The notes: generated by a model not told the origin, from the sequence alone. A stretch of 64,000 bases of DNA from Acidovorax sp. DW039 (GCF_037101375.1 NZ_AP029019.1:2108001-2172000); one strand, 5' to 3'. Positions 27,283 through 37,384 are shown, numbered from the stretch's first letter. Numbers and translations are program-made.

Positions 27283-28257
27283 ATGTCCATCCAGTGGTTC
27301 CCCGGTCACATGCACCTGACCCGAAAAGCCATCACCGAGCGTGTCAAAGACATTGATGTGGTGATAGAGGTGCTGGATGCCCGCCTGCCTGGCTCCAGCG
27401 CCAACCCCTTGCTGGCCGAAATGACGGACCACAAGCCCAAGCTCAAGGTGCTGAACAAGCAGGATGTGGCCGACCCCGAGCGCACCGCGCTGTGGCTGGA
27501 CTGGTACAACGGCCAGAGCGAAACCCGCGCCGTGCCGCTGGATGCGTCAGACCCCGCACCAGCCCGCAAGCTCATCGACGCGTGCCACCTGCTGGCCCCC
27601 AACCGGGGCGGCATGGCCAAGCCGATGCGGGTGCTGATCTGCGGCGTGCCCAATGTGGGCAAGTCCACCCTCATCAACACCCTCTCCAACAAGCGCCAGG
27701 CCAAAACGGGCGACGAAGCCGGTATCACCAAGCTGGAGCAGCGCATCACGCTGGCCGACGACTTTTACCTGTGGGACACCCCCGGCATGCTCTGGCCCCG
27801 CATCATCGTGCCTGAGAGTGGCTACAACCTGGCCGCCAGCGGCGCCGTGGGCCGCAATGCCTACGACGAAGAGCTGGTGGCGCTGGAGCTGCTGCGCCGC
27901 CTGCAGGGCCACTACGCCCCTTTGCTGGAGGCCCGCTACAAGCTGGGCATACCCGCAGCCGACATTGCCGCCATGCAGGACGACGAACTGCTCGAAGCCA
28001 TTGGCCGCAAGCGCGGAGCCATGATGAGCGGAGGCCGCGTCAACCTGCAAAAGGCGGCCGAGATTGTGATGACCGACTTCCGCACTGCAACGCTGGGCCG
28101 CATCACGCTGGAGACGCCCGCGCAGTTTGAGGTGTGGCTGGCCGCAGGGCTGGCACAAGATGCCGCACGCGCCGCCAAGAAAGAGGCACGCGCCAAAGCC
28201 CGGGGCAAGGGCACAGGCCGCCGTGATCCGCAATCGGGTGATCCGGCAGAAGGCTGA
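27283..28257 (+). CDS. ylqF: YlqF/RbgA-type ribosome biogenesis GTPase
   Basis: This 324-residue protein is a circularly permuted GTPase. The order of G motifs is G4 (LNKQDVAD) first, then G1 (GVPNVGKSTLIN), G2-like GITK and G3 (DTPGMLWP). The N-terminal WFPGHMHLTRKAI is the YlqF/RbgA hallmark. RbgA acts in late assembly of the 50S subunit. The C-terminus is Lys/Arg/Ala-rich. It is transcribed alone, divergent from the small membrane protein gene. Confidence 0.93.
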   Translation: MSIQWFPGHMHLTRKAITERVKDIDVVIEVLDARLPGSSANPLLAEMTDHKPKLKVLNKQDVADPERTALWLDWYNGQSETRAVPLDASDPAPARKLIDACHLLAPNRGGMAKPMRVLICGVPNVGKSTLINTLSNKRQAKTGDEAGITKLEQRITLADDFYLWDTPGMLWPRIIVPESGYNLAASGAVGRNAYDEELVALELLRRLQGHYAPLLEARYKLGIPAADIAAMQDDELLEAIGRKRGAMMSGGRVNLQKAAEIVMTDFRTATLGRITLETPAQFEVWLAAGLAQDAARAAKKEARAKARGKGTGRRDPQSGDPAEG

Positions 28258-28481
28258 TCTCATAGCGATCAGCCTCTAAGGGCTGAGCACGCCTGGGCGG
28301 GCAATGCCTTGCGCAAGCGCTGCGATGGGCGGCGCTCTCCGCGTTTTACCTCCCCTGCGAAAGGGCAAGTCCGGGGTTAGGATGCGCGCTATCGCTGCAG
28401 CTGTCTGGGAGACTGTCCGGGAAAAGATCGGAAACAGGCTCCTGGCTCTGTCTCGAGCCCTCAGATTGCCGTTCGCCACCG

Positions 28482-30752
28482 ATGCCTCTATCACCCCTGT
28501 CTGACAAGGCTGACCCCACCGTGCACATGCTGGTGCAGGTGTGCAGCTGGGCGGTCATTCTGGTGGGCAGCGCGGTGGCCTTGTTGCTGCTGAATGAACC
28601 GCCTGTGCAGTGGTGGCGTCTGGGGCTCAATCTGGGGGCCTCCATGGTGGGGCTCGTAGCTTTGGGACTGACACGCCGTGGCCACTGGCGGCTGGGCGCG
28701 CATGTACTGGTGTGGGGTGTGTGGGGCATGGTGTCTCTGGTCGCCGCAGGAAACGGCGGTGTGCAGGGGCCCAATCTGCTCAACTACCCGGTGCTGATCG
28801 TTGCTGCGGGCTGGCTGCTGGGGGCACGGCCCACGCTGGTGTTGTTGGGCCTTACGGGGGGGTTACTGGGGTTCTTTCTGTGGGCGGATCTGCATGCGTT
28901 GCTGCCCATGCCGCGCACGCCCAACCGCATCGCGCAGGCGGTCTACCTCACGGGCATTGTCGGACTGACCGGCGCAGTCACCCTGCTGTCACGCCGCAGC
29001 TATCAGCGCCGGGTGGCCGAGGCCCAGGAGATGGCCTCTCGTCTGGCGGCTCGTGATACCGAGTTGCGCAAGCTGCTGCGGGTGGTGGAGCAAAGCCCTG
29101 AAAGCACAGTCATCACCGACCTGCAGGGGCGCATCGAATTTGTGAACGATGCCTTCGTGGCCCGCACCGGCTACGCGCGGGAAGAGGTGCTGGGGCAGCC
29201 CTCGTCGCGCTTTTCGGGCAACGGCCTCGCGCCCGCTCAATCGCAAGGCCTGCGTGAGACTTTGGCGCGTGGTGAAACCTGGGCGGGGGAGCAGACCAAC
29301 TTGCGCAAGGATGGCTCTGCGCTGGTCGAGTCGGTGGTGGTGGCGCCCATCCGCCAGCCTGATGGGCGCATCACCCACTTTGTGGAGTTGAAGCAGGACC
29401 TCAGCGAGCGCCGCCGCGCGGCGGAAGAAATTCACCGGCTGTCGCATTTCGATCCACTCACCAGCCTGCCCAATCGTTCGACCCTGATTGAACGCCTGGC
29501 GGCCCTGCAGTCGCGCCACCAGCGCACCCCCGATGCAACGCATGCCTTGCTGCTGCTGGACCTGGACCGTTTCACCACCTTCAACGACGCGCGCGGCAGC
29601 GAGATGGGAGACCGGCTGCTCTGTGCCGTGGGCCTGCGTCTTTCGGAGTGCCTGGGCCCCGCGGACCTGCTGGTGCGCGTGGCGGGGGACGAGTTTGGCA
29701 TTCTGCTGTCTGACCTGGGCGCTGACGCCACCGCGGCGGGCCCCAAGGCGCTGCTGTTTGCAGAGCAGGTACAGCGGGCCCTGACCCAGCCCATGGCGCT
29801 GGGGGATTCGGCTGAACAGGCCCAGCTGGGGGCCAGCATGGGAATCACGCTCTACCCCCAACACCTGCAAGACACGCCCCTGGATGCACTGGGCCGAGCA
29901 GGCACGGCCCTGCACCGGGCGCGGGATGCCGGGGGCAACCGCTACGCATTTTTCGAGCAGGGCATGGGCGAAATGGCGGCGCACCGCTTTCAGGTGGAGC
30001 GTGACCTGCGTCGCGCCATCGGAGTCCATGAGCTGCGGCTTTTTGTGCAGCCCCAGTTCGATGTGCAAGGGCGCTGCATCGCTGCCGAGGCGCTGGTGCG
30101 CTGGCAGCACCCGCAGGATGGGCTCATTCCGCCTGCCCGCTTCATTGCACTGGCCGAAGAGTCAGACCTCATCGTGAGTCTGGGCGACTGGGTGCTGGCC
30201 CGTGCCTGCGAAGTGATTGGCTCGCCTGAATTTGCCCGCAGGCGTTTGCGGCTGTCCGTCAACCTGAGTGCCCGTCAGTTCCGTCATCCGGGCTTTGTGC
30301 CGGGCTTGCGTGCCCGGCTGCAGGCCTGCGGTGCAGACCCCACCCTGCTGACGCTGGAGGTGACGGAGAGCCTGGTCATTGAGGACTTTGACGAGGTGGT
30401 GGCCAAAATGCGTGAGCTGGCTGCGCTGGGCGTGGAGTTTGCGCTGGATGACTTTGGCACCGGATATTCGTCGCTGGCCTACCTCAAGCGGCTACCGATT
30501 CAGGAGCTGAAGATTGATCGGTCTTTTGTGAACGAGGCACCGACCAATGAGGACGACGGCGCTTTGGTGGAAGCAATTCTTTCCGTAGCCAGCCACTTTG
30601 GCTTGCGTGTGGTGGCCGAGGGGGTGGAGACCCCGGAGCAGGCCGCCTTTCTGGCGCAACGCCAGCCAGATATCGTGTACCAAGGCTATCTGTTTGGCCG
30701 ACCTGAACCTGTGGAAGAGTGGCTGGATCGGGTGCGTAGCCTGAACCAATAA
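28482..30752 (+). CDS. membrane PAS-GGDEF-EAL cyclic-di-GMP signalling protein
   Basis: The 756-residue protein has an N-terminal membrane block of about five or six helices (residues 15-165), a PAS domain (about 190-310), a GGDEF domain (about 320-480) and an EAL domain (about 495-745). The cyclase signature is AGDEF near residue 400, a variant that can be active or GTP-binding only. The EAL domain looks intact, with AEALVRW near 535, the VTESL Glu, LDDFGTGYSSL and KIDRSFV, so c-di-GMP hydrolysis is likely. It stands alone. Confidence 0.9.
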   Translation: MPLSPLSDKADPTVHMLVQVCSWAVILVGSAVALLLLNEPPVQWWRLGLNLGASMVGLVALGLTRRGHWRLGAHVLVWGVWGMVSLVAAGNGGVQGPNLLNYPVLIVAAGWLLGARPTLVLLGLTGGLLGFFLWADLHALLPMPRTPNRIAQAVYLTGIVGLTGAVTLLSRRSYQRRVAEAQEMASRLAARDTELRKLLRVVEQSPESTVITDLQGRIEFVNDAFVARTGYAREEVLGQPSSRFSGNGLAPAQSQGLRETLARGETWAGEQTNLRKDGSALVESVVVAPIRQPDGRITHFVELKQDLSERRRAAEEIHRLSHFDPLTSLPNRSTLIERLAALQSRHQRTPDATHALLLLDLDRFTTFNDARGSEMGDRLLCAVGLRLSECLGPADLLVRVAGDEFGILLSDLGADATAAGPKALLFAEQVQRALTQPMALGDSAEQAQLGASMGITLYPQHLQDTPLDALGRAGTALHRARDAGGNRYAFFEQGMGEMAAHRFQVERDLRRAIGVHELRLFVQPQFDVQGRCIAAEALVRWQHPQDGLIPPARFIALAEESDLIVSLGDWVLARACEVIGSPEFARRRLRLSVNLSARQFRHPGFVPGLRARLQACGADPTLLTLEVTESLVIEDFDEVVAKMRELAALGVEFALDDFGTGYSSLAYLKRLPIQELKIDRSFVNEAPTNEDDGALVEAILSVASHFGLRVVAEGVETPEQAAFLAQRQPDIVYQGYLFGRPEPVEEWLDRVRSLNQ

Positions 30753-30754
30753 TT

Positions 30755-30802
30755 GCCTCTGGTGCTTATGAATAAAGCGCAGGCAGCTATTGATTTGGTA
30801 GC
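30755..30802 (+). repeat. dispersed intergenic repeat, family A copy 3
   Basis: Reads GCCTCTGGTGCTTAT then GAATAAAGCGCAGGCAGCTA and ends TTTGGTAGC. It lies between the convergent GGDEF-EAL gene and the large unknown gene. Confidence 0.85.
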
Positions 30803-30826
30803 GGAACAGGAATTGCCCTGTGCACG

Positions 30827-33800
30827 CTACCAGCACAGCGGTGCAGGTTCATCGCTCCATAAAATCCAGCGCTGCACTTCCGCATAAGGCGATGTGCTGA
30901 TGCTGAATGCATCCACCCCTTGCGGCAGGCGCTGCAGTCTCACCACGTAGCCGTTTTGCGTGGACACCCACACCCGGTCGCCGGTGGCCGATGCTCGGAT
31001 GGCCGTGACCGCCCCGCCCATGTAGTGGTGCCACACGGCGTGGCCTGAGGCATCCAGCGCATGCAGCCAGCCTTCGGCATCACCCACCAGCGTGTGTTCT
31101 GTGTGCTCGCCGGGGCTATTGGCGCTTGGCATCATGAGCGGGGCAGAGGCTTCAATGCGCCAGTTGGATTCCGTCCATTGAGCCGTGGCTCCAGCCTCGC
31201 TCCATGCCATGTACTGGGTGCGGCCATCGTAGAGATGGCATGAGTGCGTCCACCACCGCTGGCCTTCCTGGGTGAAGTGGGCGTGGCAGGCATAGGCCGA
31301 GACCGGTGGCAGCGCCCGGATGACCTGCCCGTGCCAGTCCAGCAGAAGGTGCGGGCTGTCCTGGTCACCCACTGCGATGTGGCGTGCATCGGGCGACAGC
31401 GCCATGTGCAGCATGTGCAGGTGCAGTGCACCCTGCTGCTGGTTTTTGGGCCATGTGTAGGGGCCGTCTTCTTCCCAGGTCTGGGGGTGCAGCCGCCGCG
31501 CAGGCAATGGTTGTGCCTGCGGCTTGTCGGGTGTGCTGGGCCCCAGCAGATACACCCCGCTGGCATGGCGCACCAGCACGCGCTGGCCGTCGTCCCATGG
31601 AATCAGCTCTTCGCAGTCAAAAGGCATGGCGCTGGGCTGCAAACCCCAGGCCGGGGGCGTGCCTTCATTGCCGCGCGGTGGCTCGAACGTGGCCATCATC
31701 GGCCCATCCCACCCCAGGTGGGTGGTGATGCGACCCGCCTCGCAGCGGGCAAAGCAGCGCCCTTGCGGTGAGCGGCCCGCGCCCTGCAAGCCCGGCAAGG
31801 GCGTGGCGCGCAGGCCCTGCAGCAGCACCCATTGGGGGGCTCCGTTGGCCGTGGCGACGCGTGCCAGCAGACGCGGTTGAGGCGGCGTGATGCCATCGCC
31901 CGTGCCTTCATCCATGCCGTCATCCAGCAGGCAAAGCTGGCTGACGGTCTGGCCTGAACGGTAGGCGTGGTCTGCATACGCATCGGCTGCAAATGCAAAG
32001 CGCTGGCGAAAGCGCGCACTCAGCGCCGCATCGGCCTGCTGGTGCACGGCCCGGGCCAGGTGCAGTGCAGCGTTGGCATCTGGCGTGCGCGGGTCTTCGG
32101 GGGGTAGTTCCTCAGAAGTTGCAGAGGCAGCTTCGGCGGCTTGCTCAGCATGCTGCTCTGTAGGCGACTCAGCCCATCCGCTCCGCGCGTGGTCCGGTTC
32201 AAGCCATGGCATCCACTGCGTGCGGGTCTGCTGCACCCACTCTTGCCCCTGGCGTTGCCAACGCTCGGAAAGCGCCATCCACGGTTCATCAAAAATGGCC
32301 TCATCGGGCAGGGTGGGCGGCAAGGGCGGTTCTGCCAGCCAGCGCACGGGCTGGGGTGCGGTGGTGGGCTGTGTGGCAAGCCAAGCGGCTTCATGTTCGT
32401 CCACCGCGCGCAATGCCTGGTGCCACAGGCGCAGCAGGCGCGCCAGGTGGTCTGCGGCATGGGCGGGCAGTGCAGTGCGTTCATCGCCCTGGCGCTGGCT
32501 GCTGCTGATGCGCAGCAGCGGCGGTCCTTCACGCGCCTCATCCAGCTCCAACTGGTAGGCTGCGTGGGCGTTGTCCGGGGCATCGCCGGGCGCGTCTTCT
32601 CCATTAGCCCAGCTCAGTTTGAAGGCCAGGCCCCAAGGCTCACCTTCGTGCATGCAGGGCTCACGCGCCCCTATCCACAGCGGGCCTGCCCAGAAGCCGT
32701 TTTTGTCGCTGTCCCACCAGTCGTCGTACCGCTCCGCAAAAATGCGCCTGCCCACCAGTGCCCGCAACCGCGCGGGGGTGATCTCTGCCTGCACCTGGGC
32801 CCACAGCGGAAAGTGTGCGCGTGCCTGTGCCGTGCCTTTGCGCACATAGTCCAGCAAGCCCTGCCATGCGTGCTGGCAGGCGCGCCACGCGTCAGCATCG
32901 GTTTCCGGGTCCAGGGTCTGCCAGGCGGCGGGTTCACCTGCCTGGTAGCGGCGGTAGATCATGGTCAGCCCCTCAGGCTGAGTCGTGGGTACGCCCGCGC
33001 CGGTGCGGGTAGGGGGCTGTGCTTCATGGCGCTTGCGCCATGGCAGTGGCAGGGCTGCCAGGCGGGCCCGCCAGCCGCGTCGGCGGGCCGGGTCCTCTAC
33101 CGCCAGGTAGAAGTCCCAGGTCTTCCACACGGTGATGAAAACACTGTCGTCACGGGCATCTCCGTCGGCATCCACATGCTTGCGGCAAAGCGAAAAATCC
33201 GTCTGCCCCCACCAGCCTGCTGCCGTGTACTCCTTATGTGCGATGACGGGGGAGCGCACCGCTGCCCGCAGGTTGGCGGCGCTGATGTGCTCGTCGGCAA
33301 ACAGCGCTGCGGGCGGGGGCATCAGGGCTTGTACCTGCTCTGTGGTGTGTGTCAGTGCCTCACCTGCACGTGCGGCCTGCAGCAAGGCCGAACGGTGGGG
33401 CACATCGGCCAGCCGGGGTTGTGCGGGGGCCTCAGGGTTCAGAACCGAGGGGTGGAGCAGCAGCGCCAGCGTCTCGGCTGCGGGGGCTGGTGCCAAGGCG
33501 GAATCATCGGGGGGCGCATCGCCCACGGCAGGTTCGTGCCATGCAAAGTCGCACTGGTGGGGCTGGTGCAGTGTGGTGCGGTAGCCCCCGGTGAACAGCA
33601 GGGCTTGCGCGCTGGTGTGGCCCAGCACTTCCAGGCTTCCTGTCGCTTCACCCCTGCAATCACCGCAGTCACCCCAGTACAAGGTCCGCACCCGCAGATC
33701 GCCTTGCACATGCATTTGCTGGCCGCCCACCACCGCACATTCCATGGCGGCCTGGCCCATGACCAGCAGGTGTGCCGACACGCCCGCACCGTCGCTGGTG

Positions 33801-34090
33801 AGCGCACCTTGCAGATGCAGATGCCCGTTGACCCATAAAAGTGCGCCTTGGGGGTGGGCATGGGCAGCATCCACCGCCTCGGTCGGCAAGGGCGGCAACC
33901 AGTGGCCGTCGTCGCTGCGGCGCAGGCTCAAGTCCAGCGCTGCCAGGTTCAGGTCACCCTCCACGCACCAGACGGGTAAATGGCCCCAGGCCTGCGTGTC
34001 GCGCTGCAATGCCTCTGCCAGCCAGCATGACGCAGGCAGCCGGTGGGCGAGCGCTGCCAGTGTGGTGAGGTGGATGGGCGGGAAGGGCAT
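30827..34090 (-). CDS. large protein of unknown function, Trp-rich, possible beta-propeller C-terminus
   Basis: The 1087-residue product has no signal peptide or membrane helix. The N-terminal region (about 40-190) shows short beta-repeats like polymer-forming/bactofilin proteins (LLWVNGHLHLQGALTS, MHVQGDLRVRTLYWGDC). The middle (about 280-620) is rich in Trp and acidic residues. The C-terminal third contains propeller-like strands (HIAVGDQDSPHLLLDWHG, LVGDAEGWLHALDASGHAVW, VSTQNGYVVRL). The ATG at 34090 is preferred over a TTG at 34117; neither has a good ribosome-binding site. I do not recognise the family. It sits alone between truC and a GGDEF-EAL gene. Confidence 0.75.
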   Translation of the reverse strand: MPFPPIHLTTLAALAHRLPASCWLAEALQRDTQAWGHLPVWCVEGDLNLAALDLSLRRSDDGHWLPPLPTEAVDAAHAHPQGALLWVNGHLHLQGALTSDGAGVSAHLLVMGQAAMECAVVGGQQMHVQGDLRVRTLYWGDCGDCRGEATGSLEVLGHTSAQALLFTGGYRTTLHQPHQCDFAWHEPAVGDAPPDDSALAPAPAAETLALLLHPSVLNPEAPAQPRLADVPHRSALLQAARAGEALTHTTEQVQALMPPPAALFADEHISAANLRAAVRSPVIAHKEYTAAGWWGQTDFSLCRKHVDADGDARDDSVFITVWKTWDFYLAVEDPARRRGWRARLAALPLPWRKRHEAQPPTRTGAGVPTTQPEGLTMIYRRYQAGEPAAWQTLDPETDADAWRACQHAWQGLLDYVRKGTAQARAHFPLWAQVQAEITPARLRALVGRRIFAERYDDWWDSDKNGFWAGPLWIGAREPCMHEGEPWGLAFKLSWANGEDAPGDAPDNAHAAYQLELDEAREGPPLLRISSSQRQGDERTALPAHAADHLARLLRLWHQALRAVDEHEAAWLATQPTTAPQPVRWLAEPPLPPTLPDEAIFDEPWMALSERWQRQGQEWVQQTRTQWMPWLEPDHARSGWAESPTEQHAEQAAEAASATSEELPPEDPRTPDANAALHLARAVHQQADAALSARFRQRFAFAADAYADHAYRSGQTVSQLCLLDDGMDEGTGDGITPPQPRLLARVATANGAPQWVLLQGLRATPLPGLQGAGRSPQGRCFARCEAGRITTHLGWDGPMMATFEPPRGNEGTPPAWGLQPSAMPFDCEELIPWDDGQRVLVRHASGVYLLGPSTPDKPQAQPLPARRLHPQTWEEDGPYTWPKNQQQGALHLHMLHMALSPDARHIAVGDQDSPHLLLDWHGQVIRALPPVSAYACHAHFTQEGQRWWTHSCHLYDGRTQYMAWSEAGATAQWTESNWRIEASAPLMMPSANSPGEHTEHTLVGDAEGWLHALDASGHAVWHHYMGGAVTAIRASATGDRVWVSTQNGYVVRLQRLPQGVDAFSISTSPYAEVQRWILWSDEPAPLCW

Positions 34091-34165
34091 GGGATGTGTG
34101 GAGAACAGCGCGCTCAATCCGGTTGATGGTAGGGCAACAAGAGACTGATCAGGTTCAGCCTTGGT

Positions 34166-34960
34166 TTAGTGGCCTTGCAACCAATGCCATGGCCATGCGG
34201 TCCACAGTCGATGCCAGTCCGAGGAGGGGGCATCGTGTTCTCGCTGATCGTCTGCGGAGTGTTCGGGCGCAAGAGGAGCACTGTCCACTGGCGGCAGCTG
34301 CAACCCACTGCGCAACTGCAGGACCTCCCCCGTCACCGGGTGTGGCACGTTCAACTGCCATGCATGCAGCCACAGTCGCTGGTGCCCCAGGCGTTCGGCC
34401 CACCAGCGGTTGAGGGGGCCTTTTCCGTGGGTGGCATCGCCAATGATGGGGTGGGCCAGGTGCTTGAGGTGCCTGCGGATCTGGTGGCGTCGGCCTGTGG
34501 TGGGCTGCGCTTCCACCAAAGAGGCCCGGGTGGTGGCAAAGCGCGGGTCACTCGCTTCAGGCACGGTGAGCTGGGCCAGGGTGCGAAAGCGGGTGTGGGC
34601 CTCCTGCACGGGCGCGTCGGGCGGTGCGTCGTCGGGCCGAAGGGGGTGGTCTACATCCACCTGCGCGGGTGCCCAGCCGCGCACCATGGCCAGGTAGCGC
34701 TTGGTGGTGGCGTGGTGTTCAAACGACTGCGACAGCGCCCGCGCTGCATCGCTGTGCAGCGCCATCACCAGCACGCCGCAGGTGCCTTTGTCGAGCCGGT
34801 GCACCGGAAACACATGCCGACCCAGCTGGTCGCGCAGGGTTTGCATCACAAACCGGGTCTCGCCTGCGTCCAGCCCCGTTCTGTGCACCAGCCAGCCCGC
34901 GGGCTTGTAGACGGCCACCATGTGCTCGTCTTGCCAGAGGATGTGCAGCGGCTGGGACAT
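34166..34960 (-). CDS. truC: RluA-family pseudouridine synthase, TruC-like
   Basis: This 264-residue enzyme has the catalytic motif FPVHRLDKGTCGVLVMAL, with the nucleophilic Asp in HRLD. The N-terminal LHILWQDEHMVAVYKPAGWLVH and the PTTGRRHQIRRHLKHLAHPIIGD block match TruC, which modifies U65 of tRNA. The C-terminal tail (about 40 residues) is not conserved. Another RluA relative is possible, but the short domain layout favours TruC. Confidence 0.88.
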   Translation of the reverse strand: MSQPLHILWQDEHMVAVYKPAGWLVHRTGLDAGETRFVMQTLRDQLGRHVFPVHRLDKGTCGVLVMALHSDAARALSQSFEHHATTKRYLAMVRGWAPAQVDVDHPLRPDDAPPDAPVQEAHTRFRTLAQLTVPEASDPRFATTRASLVEAQPTTGRRHQIRRHLKHLAHPIIGDATHGKGPLNRWWAERLGHQRLWLHAWQLNVPHPVTGEVLQLRSGLQLPPVDSAPLAPEHSADDQREHDAPSSDWHRLWTAWPWHWLQGH

Positions 34961-34990
34961 GGGGCGTGGAATGAAGTATTGAGAAAAAAT

Positions 34991-35038
34991 GCCTGTAGCG
35001 CTTATTAAATAAGCGCAAGGTGCTATTTAAATTGTAGC
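34991..35038 (+). repeat. dispersed intergenic repeat, family A copy 4
   Basis: Reads GCCTGTAGCGCTTATTAAAT then AAGCGCAAGGTGCTATT, with intact GCGCTTAT/ATAAGCGC arms. It lies between the divergent truC and DHH genes. Confidence 0.8.
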
Positions 35039-35134
35039 AATGCTTTCCATCGGGTGAGCTGCGCCGGTACGCGTCACCCGGTGCGCGGGGTGGGGTGAGG
35101 GCAGCACGCGCAGCGGCGCGCGACAATTGGGCCA

Positions 35135-36049
35135 ATGACCAAGACGATTCTTCCCCTGCAATTGCTGGTAGCGCCCAGCCAAGACGATCCTTCTCCCCTG
35201 GTGCTGTACCACGGCCGCCGCTGCCCTGATGGGTTTGGTGCAGCACTGGCTGCGTGGCTGTATTACGGCGACCGTGCCGAGTACGTGGGCCTGGACCATG
35301 GCGATGTTCAGTCCGTGGACGATCTGCCGGCCCTGGACGGGCGTGCGGTCTACATCCTGGATTTTTCCTTTTCAGCAGACATCCTGACGGCCATGGACGA
35401 GCGCGCCGCCAAGCTGGTGATGCTCGACCACCACAAGAGCGCGGCCGAAAAGCTCACGGGGTTTGCCTGCCGCTGCGGGGTGGTGCACTTTGACATGAAC
35501 AAGTCCGGGGCCCGCCTGGCGTGGGAGTTTTTCCACCCGAACGAGCCCGTGCCCGCGCTGCTGCAGTATGTGGAAGACCGCGATATCTGGAAGTGGGAGT
35601 TTCCGCAGAGCGCGGCATTCCTGTCTGCGCTGGACATGGAAGGGCAGGACTTTGCCCGCTGGGCCGAGATTGCCCGTTTTGGTGCCGACCAGCTCGACGC
35701 CTTCACCGAGCGCGGGCGTGCCATGGACGAGAAGTTCCGCAAGATGGCCAACGACATTGCCGAGGGCGCACAGCCCCTGGTGTTCAACGGCATTGCGGGG
35801 CTGATGGTGAATGCGCCGGGCATGTTCCACAGCCTGGTGGGCGACATCCTCTCGGCCAAGACGGGCACCTTTGCGCTGATGTGGAGCGCCAGCGACAAGG
35901 GTGTGAAGGCTGGCCTGCGGTCACAGCGCAACTTTGACTGCATTGCGCTGGCAGAAAGCATGGGCGGCGGCGGCCATGCCCAGGCCTGCGGCTTTCGCAT
36001 GCCCGTGTCCCGCCTGCCCGAGTTGCTGGGCGGCGTGCTCAACGCCTGA
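35135..36049 (+). CDS. DHH/DHHA1-family phosphoesterase
   Basis: The 304-residue protein has the metal-binding LDHHKSA motif of the DHH superfamily and the GGGGHAQACGF motif of DHHA1 at the C-terminus. The first motif is CPDGFGAA, where an Asp-His-Asp is usual, so the first metal site may be altered. Family members hydrolyse nanoRNA, c-di-AMP or related phosphodiesters; the substrate here is open. It is a single gene between a family A repeat and a convergent MFS gene. Confidence 0.85.
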   Translation: MTKTILPLQLLVAPSQDDPSPLVLYHGRRCPDGFGAALAAWLYYGDRAEYVGLDHGDVQSVDDLPALDGRAVYILDFSFSADILTAMDERAAKLVMLDHHKSAAEKLTGFACRCGVVHFDMNKSGARLAWEFFHPNEPVPALLQYVEDRDIWKWEFPQSAAFLSALDMEGQDFARWAEIARFGADQLDAFTERGRAMDEKFRKMANDIAEGAQPLVFNGIAGLMVNAPGMFHSLVGDILSAKTGTFALMWSASDKGVKAGLRSQRNFDCIALAESMGGGGHAQACGFRMPVSRLPELLGGVLNA

Positions 36050-36097
36050 GGTCAGCTCTTCACAGGGCTTTGGGGGGCTGGGGCAGTGCGTCGCCCG

Positions 36098-37384
36098 TCA
36101 ATGGGCGTCAGCTGCCTCTTCAAAACGGTCTACGGTGCGCAGTTGCTTGAAGCCCAGCGTCCAGCCGCCCACCACGCCCAGGGTGCACAGGCCGCCCAGC
36201 ACCGCGGCGGGCACCACGCCCAGCCAGGCTGCGCTGGTGCCCGCGCGGAACTCGCCCAGTTCGTTGGACGAGCCGATGAACAGCATGTTCACGGCATTGA
36301 CCCGGCCGCGCATGTGGTCCGGTGTAGAGAACTGCACCAGTGCACCGCGGATGTAGACGCTGACCATGTCTGCCGCACCTGCCACCAGCAAGGCCACCAT
36401 GGACAGCCAGAACCAGGTGGACACTGCAAACACCAGGTTGGCCACACCAAACACCGCCACGGCAATGAACATCCGGCGGCCCACTTTGCTGTTGAAGGGG
36501 CGCATGCTCAGGTACAGCCCTGCGCCTACTTCGCCCACCGCCACGGCACTGCGCAATGCGCCCAGCCCTGCCGGGCCCACATGCAACACCTCGCTGGCGT
36601 AGATGGGCAGCAGCGCCACCACCCCACCCAGCAACACGGCAAACAGATCCAGCGAGATGGTGCCCAGAATGATGGGGCGCGAGCGGATGAAGCGGATGCC
36701 TGCGCCAAACCGCTCCCACATGGTGCCCAGGGCCGGGCCTGAGGGCCCGGCATGCACGGTGTTAACCCGCATCAGCAGCAGGGTGCCTGCAGAAAAGCAC
36801 ACAAAACACAGGGCGTAAGTCAGCTCGCCGCCGCCCAGCGCATACAGCACGCCGCCCAGCAGCGGACCGCCAATGCTGGCCGAGCGCATGAGCATGCTGT
36901 TGGCCGCAATGGCTTGTGCGAGCTGCTCACGCGGCACCACCTGGGGGAGCAGACTTTGCAGCGCAGGCCCCGAAAACGCGCGCGAGCTGCCAAAGGCCAC
37001 CAGCACCACATACACCCCGGCCACGCCGCTGGCCCCATGCCCGGAAAGCCACCACAGCCCCGCGCTGCACAGGGCGCCCACGGCCCAGCTCAGCGACAGA
37101 ATGGTTTTGCGGGGGAAGCGGTCAATCAGGTCGCCCGCAGGCAGCAGCAGGCAGAGCATGGGCAGAAACTGGGCCAAGCCCACGTACGCCAAAGCCAGGG
37201 GATTGCGCGTCAGGTCGTACACCTGCCAGGCCACTACCACGGCCTGCACCTGGGTGGCGAAGACGGCCATGAGGCGTGCGCTGATGAAAGAGAGAAAGCC
37301 GGGGTGGCGGTAGATGCTGGCCGTTGTGGCCGCCTGGGGCGTGGTGGTGGAGGACGTCACTTTGCGGGGCGGCGCAAGCCGCAC
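36098..37384 (-). CDS. MFS exporter, EntS-like (MFS_3)
   Basis: The 428-residue protein has about 12 membrane helices. The signature DRFPRKTILSLSWAVGAL follows helix 2 and GRRMFIAVAVFG appears in the second half. Such MFS_3 proteins export siderophores, drugs or metabolites; no siderophore genes are nearby. The start at 37384 is GTG with no clear ribosome-binding site; an ATG two bases upstream is in another frame. Confidence 0.85.
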   Translation of the reverse strand: MRLAPPRKVTSSTTTPQAATTASIYRHPGFLSFISARLMAVFATQVQAVVVAWQVYDLTRNPLALAYVGLAQFLPMLCLLLPAGDLIDRFPRKTILSLSWAVGALCSAGLWWLSGHGASGVAGVYVVLVAFGSSRAFSGPALQSLLPQVVPREQLAQAIAANSMLMRSASIGGPLLGGVLYALGGGELTYALCFVCFSAGTLLLMRVNTVHAGPSGPALGTMWERFGAGIRFIRSRPIILGTISLDLFAVLLGGVVALLPIYASEVLHVGPAGLGALRSAVAVGEVGAGLYLSMRPFNSKVGRRMFIAVAVFGVANLVFAVSTWFWLSMVALLVAGAADMVSVYIRGALVQFSTPDHMRGRVNAVNMLFIGSSNELGEFRAGTSAAWLGVVPAAVLGGLCTLGVVGGWTLGFKQLRTVDRFEEAADAH

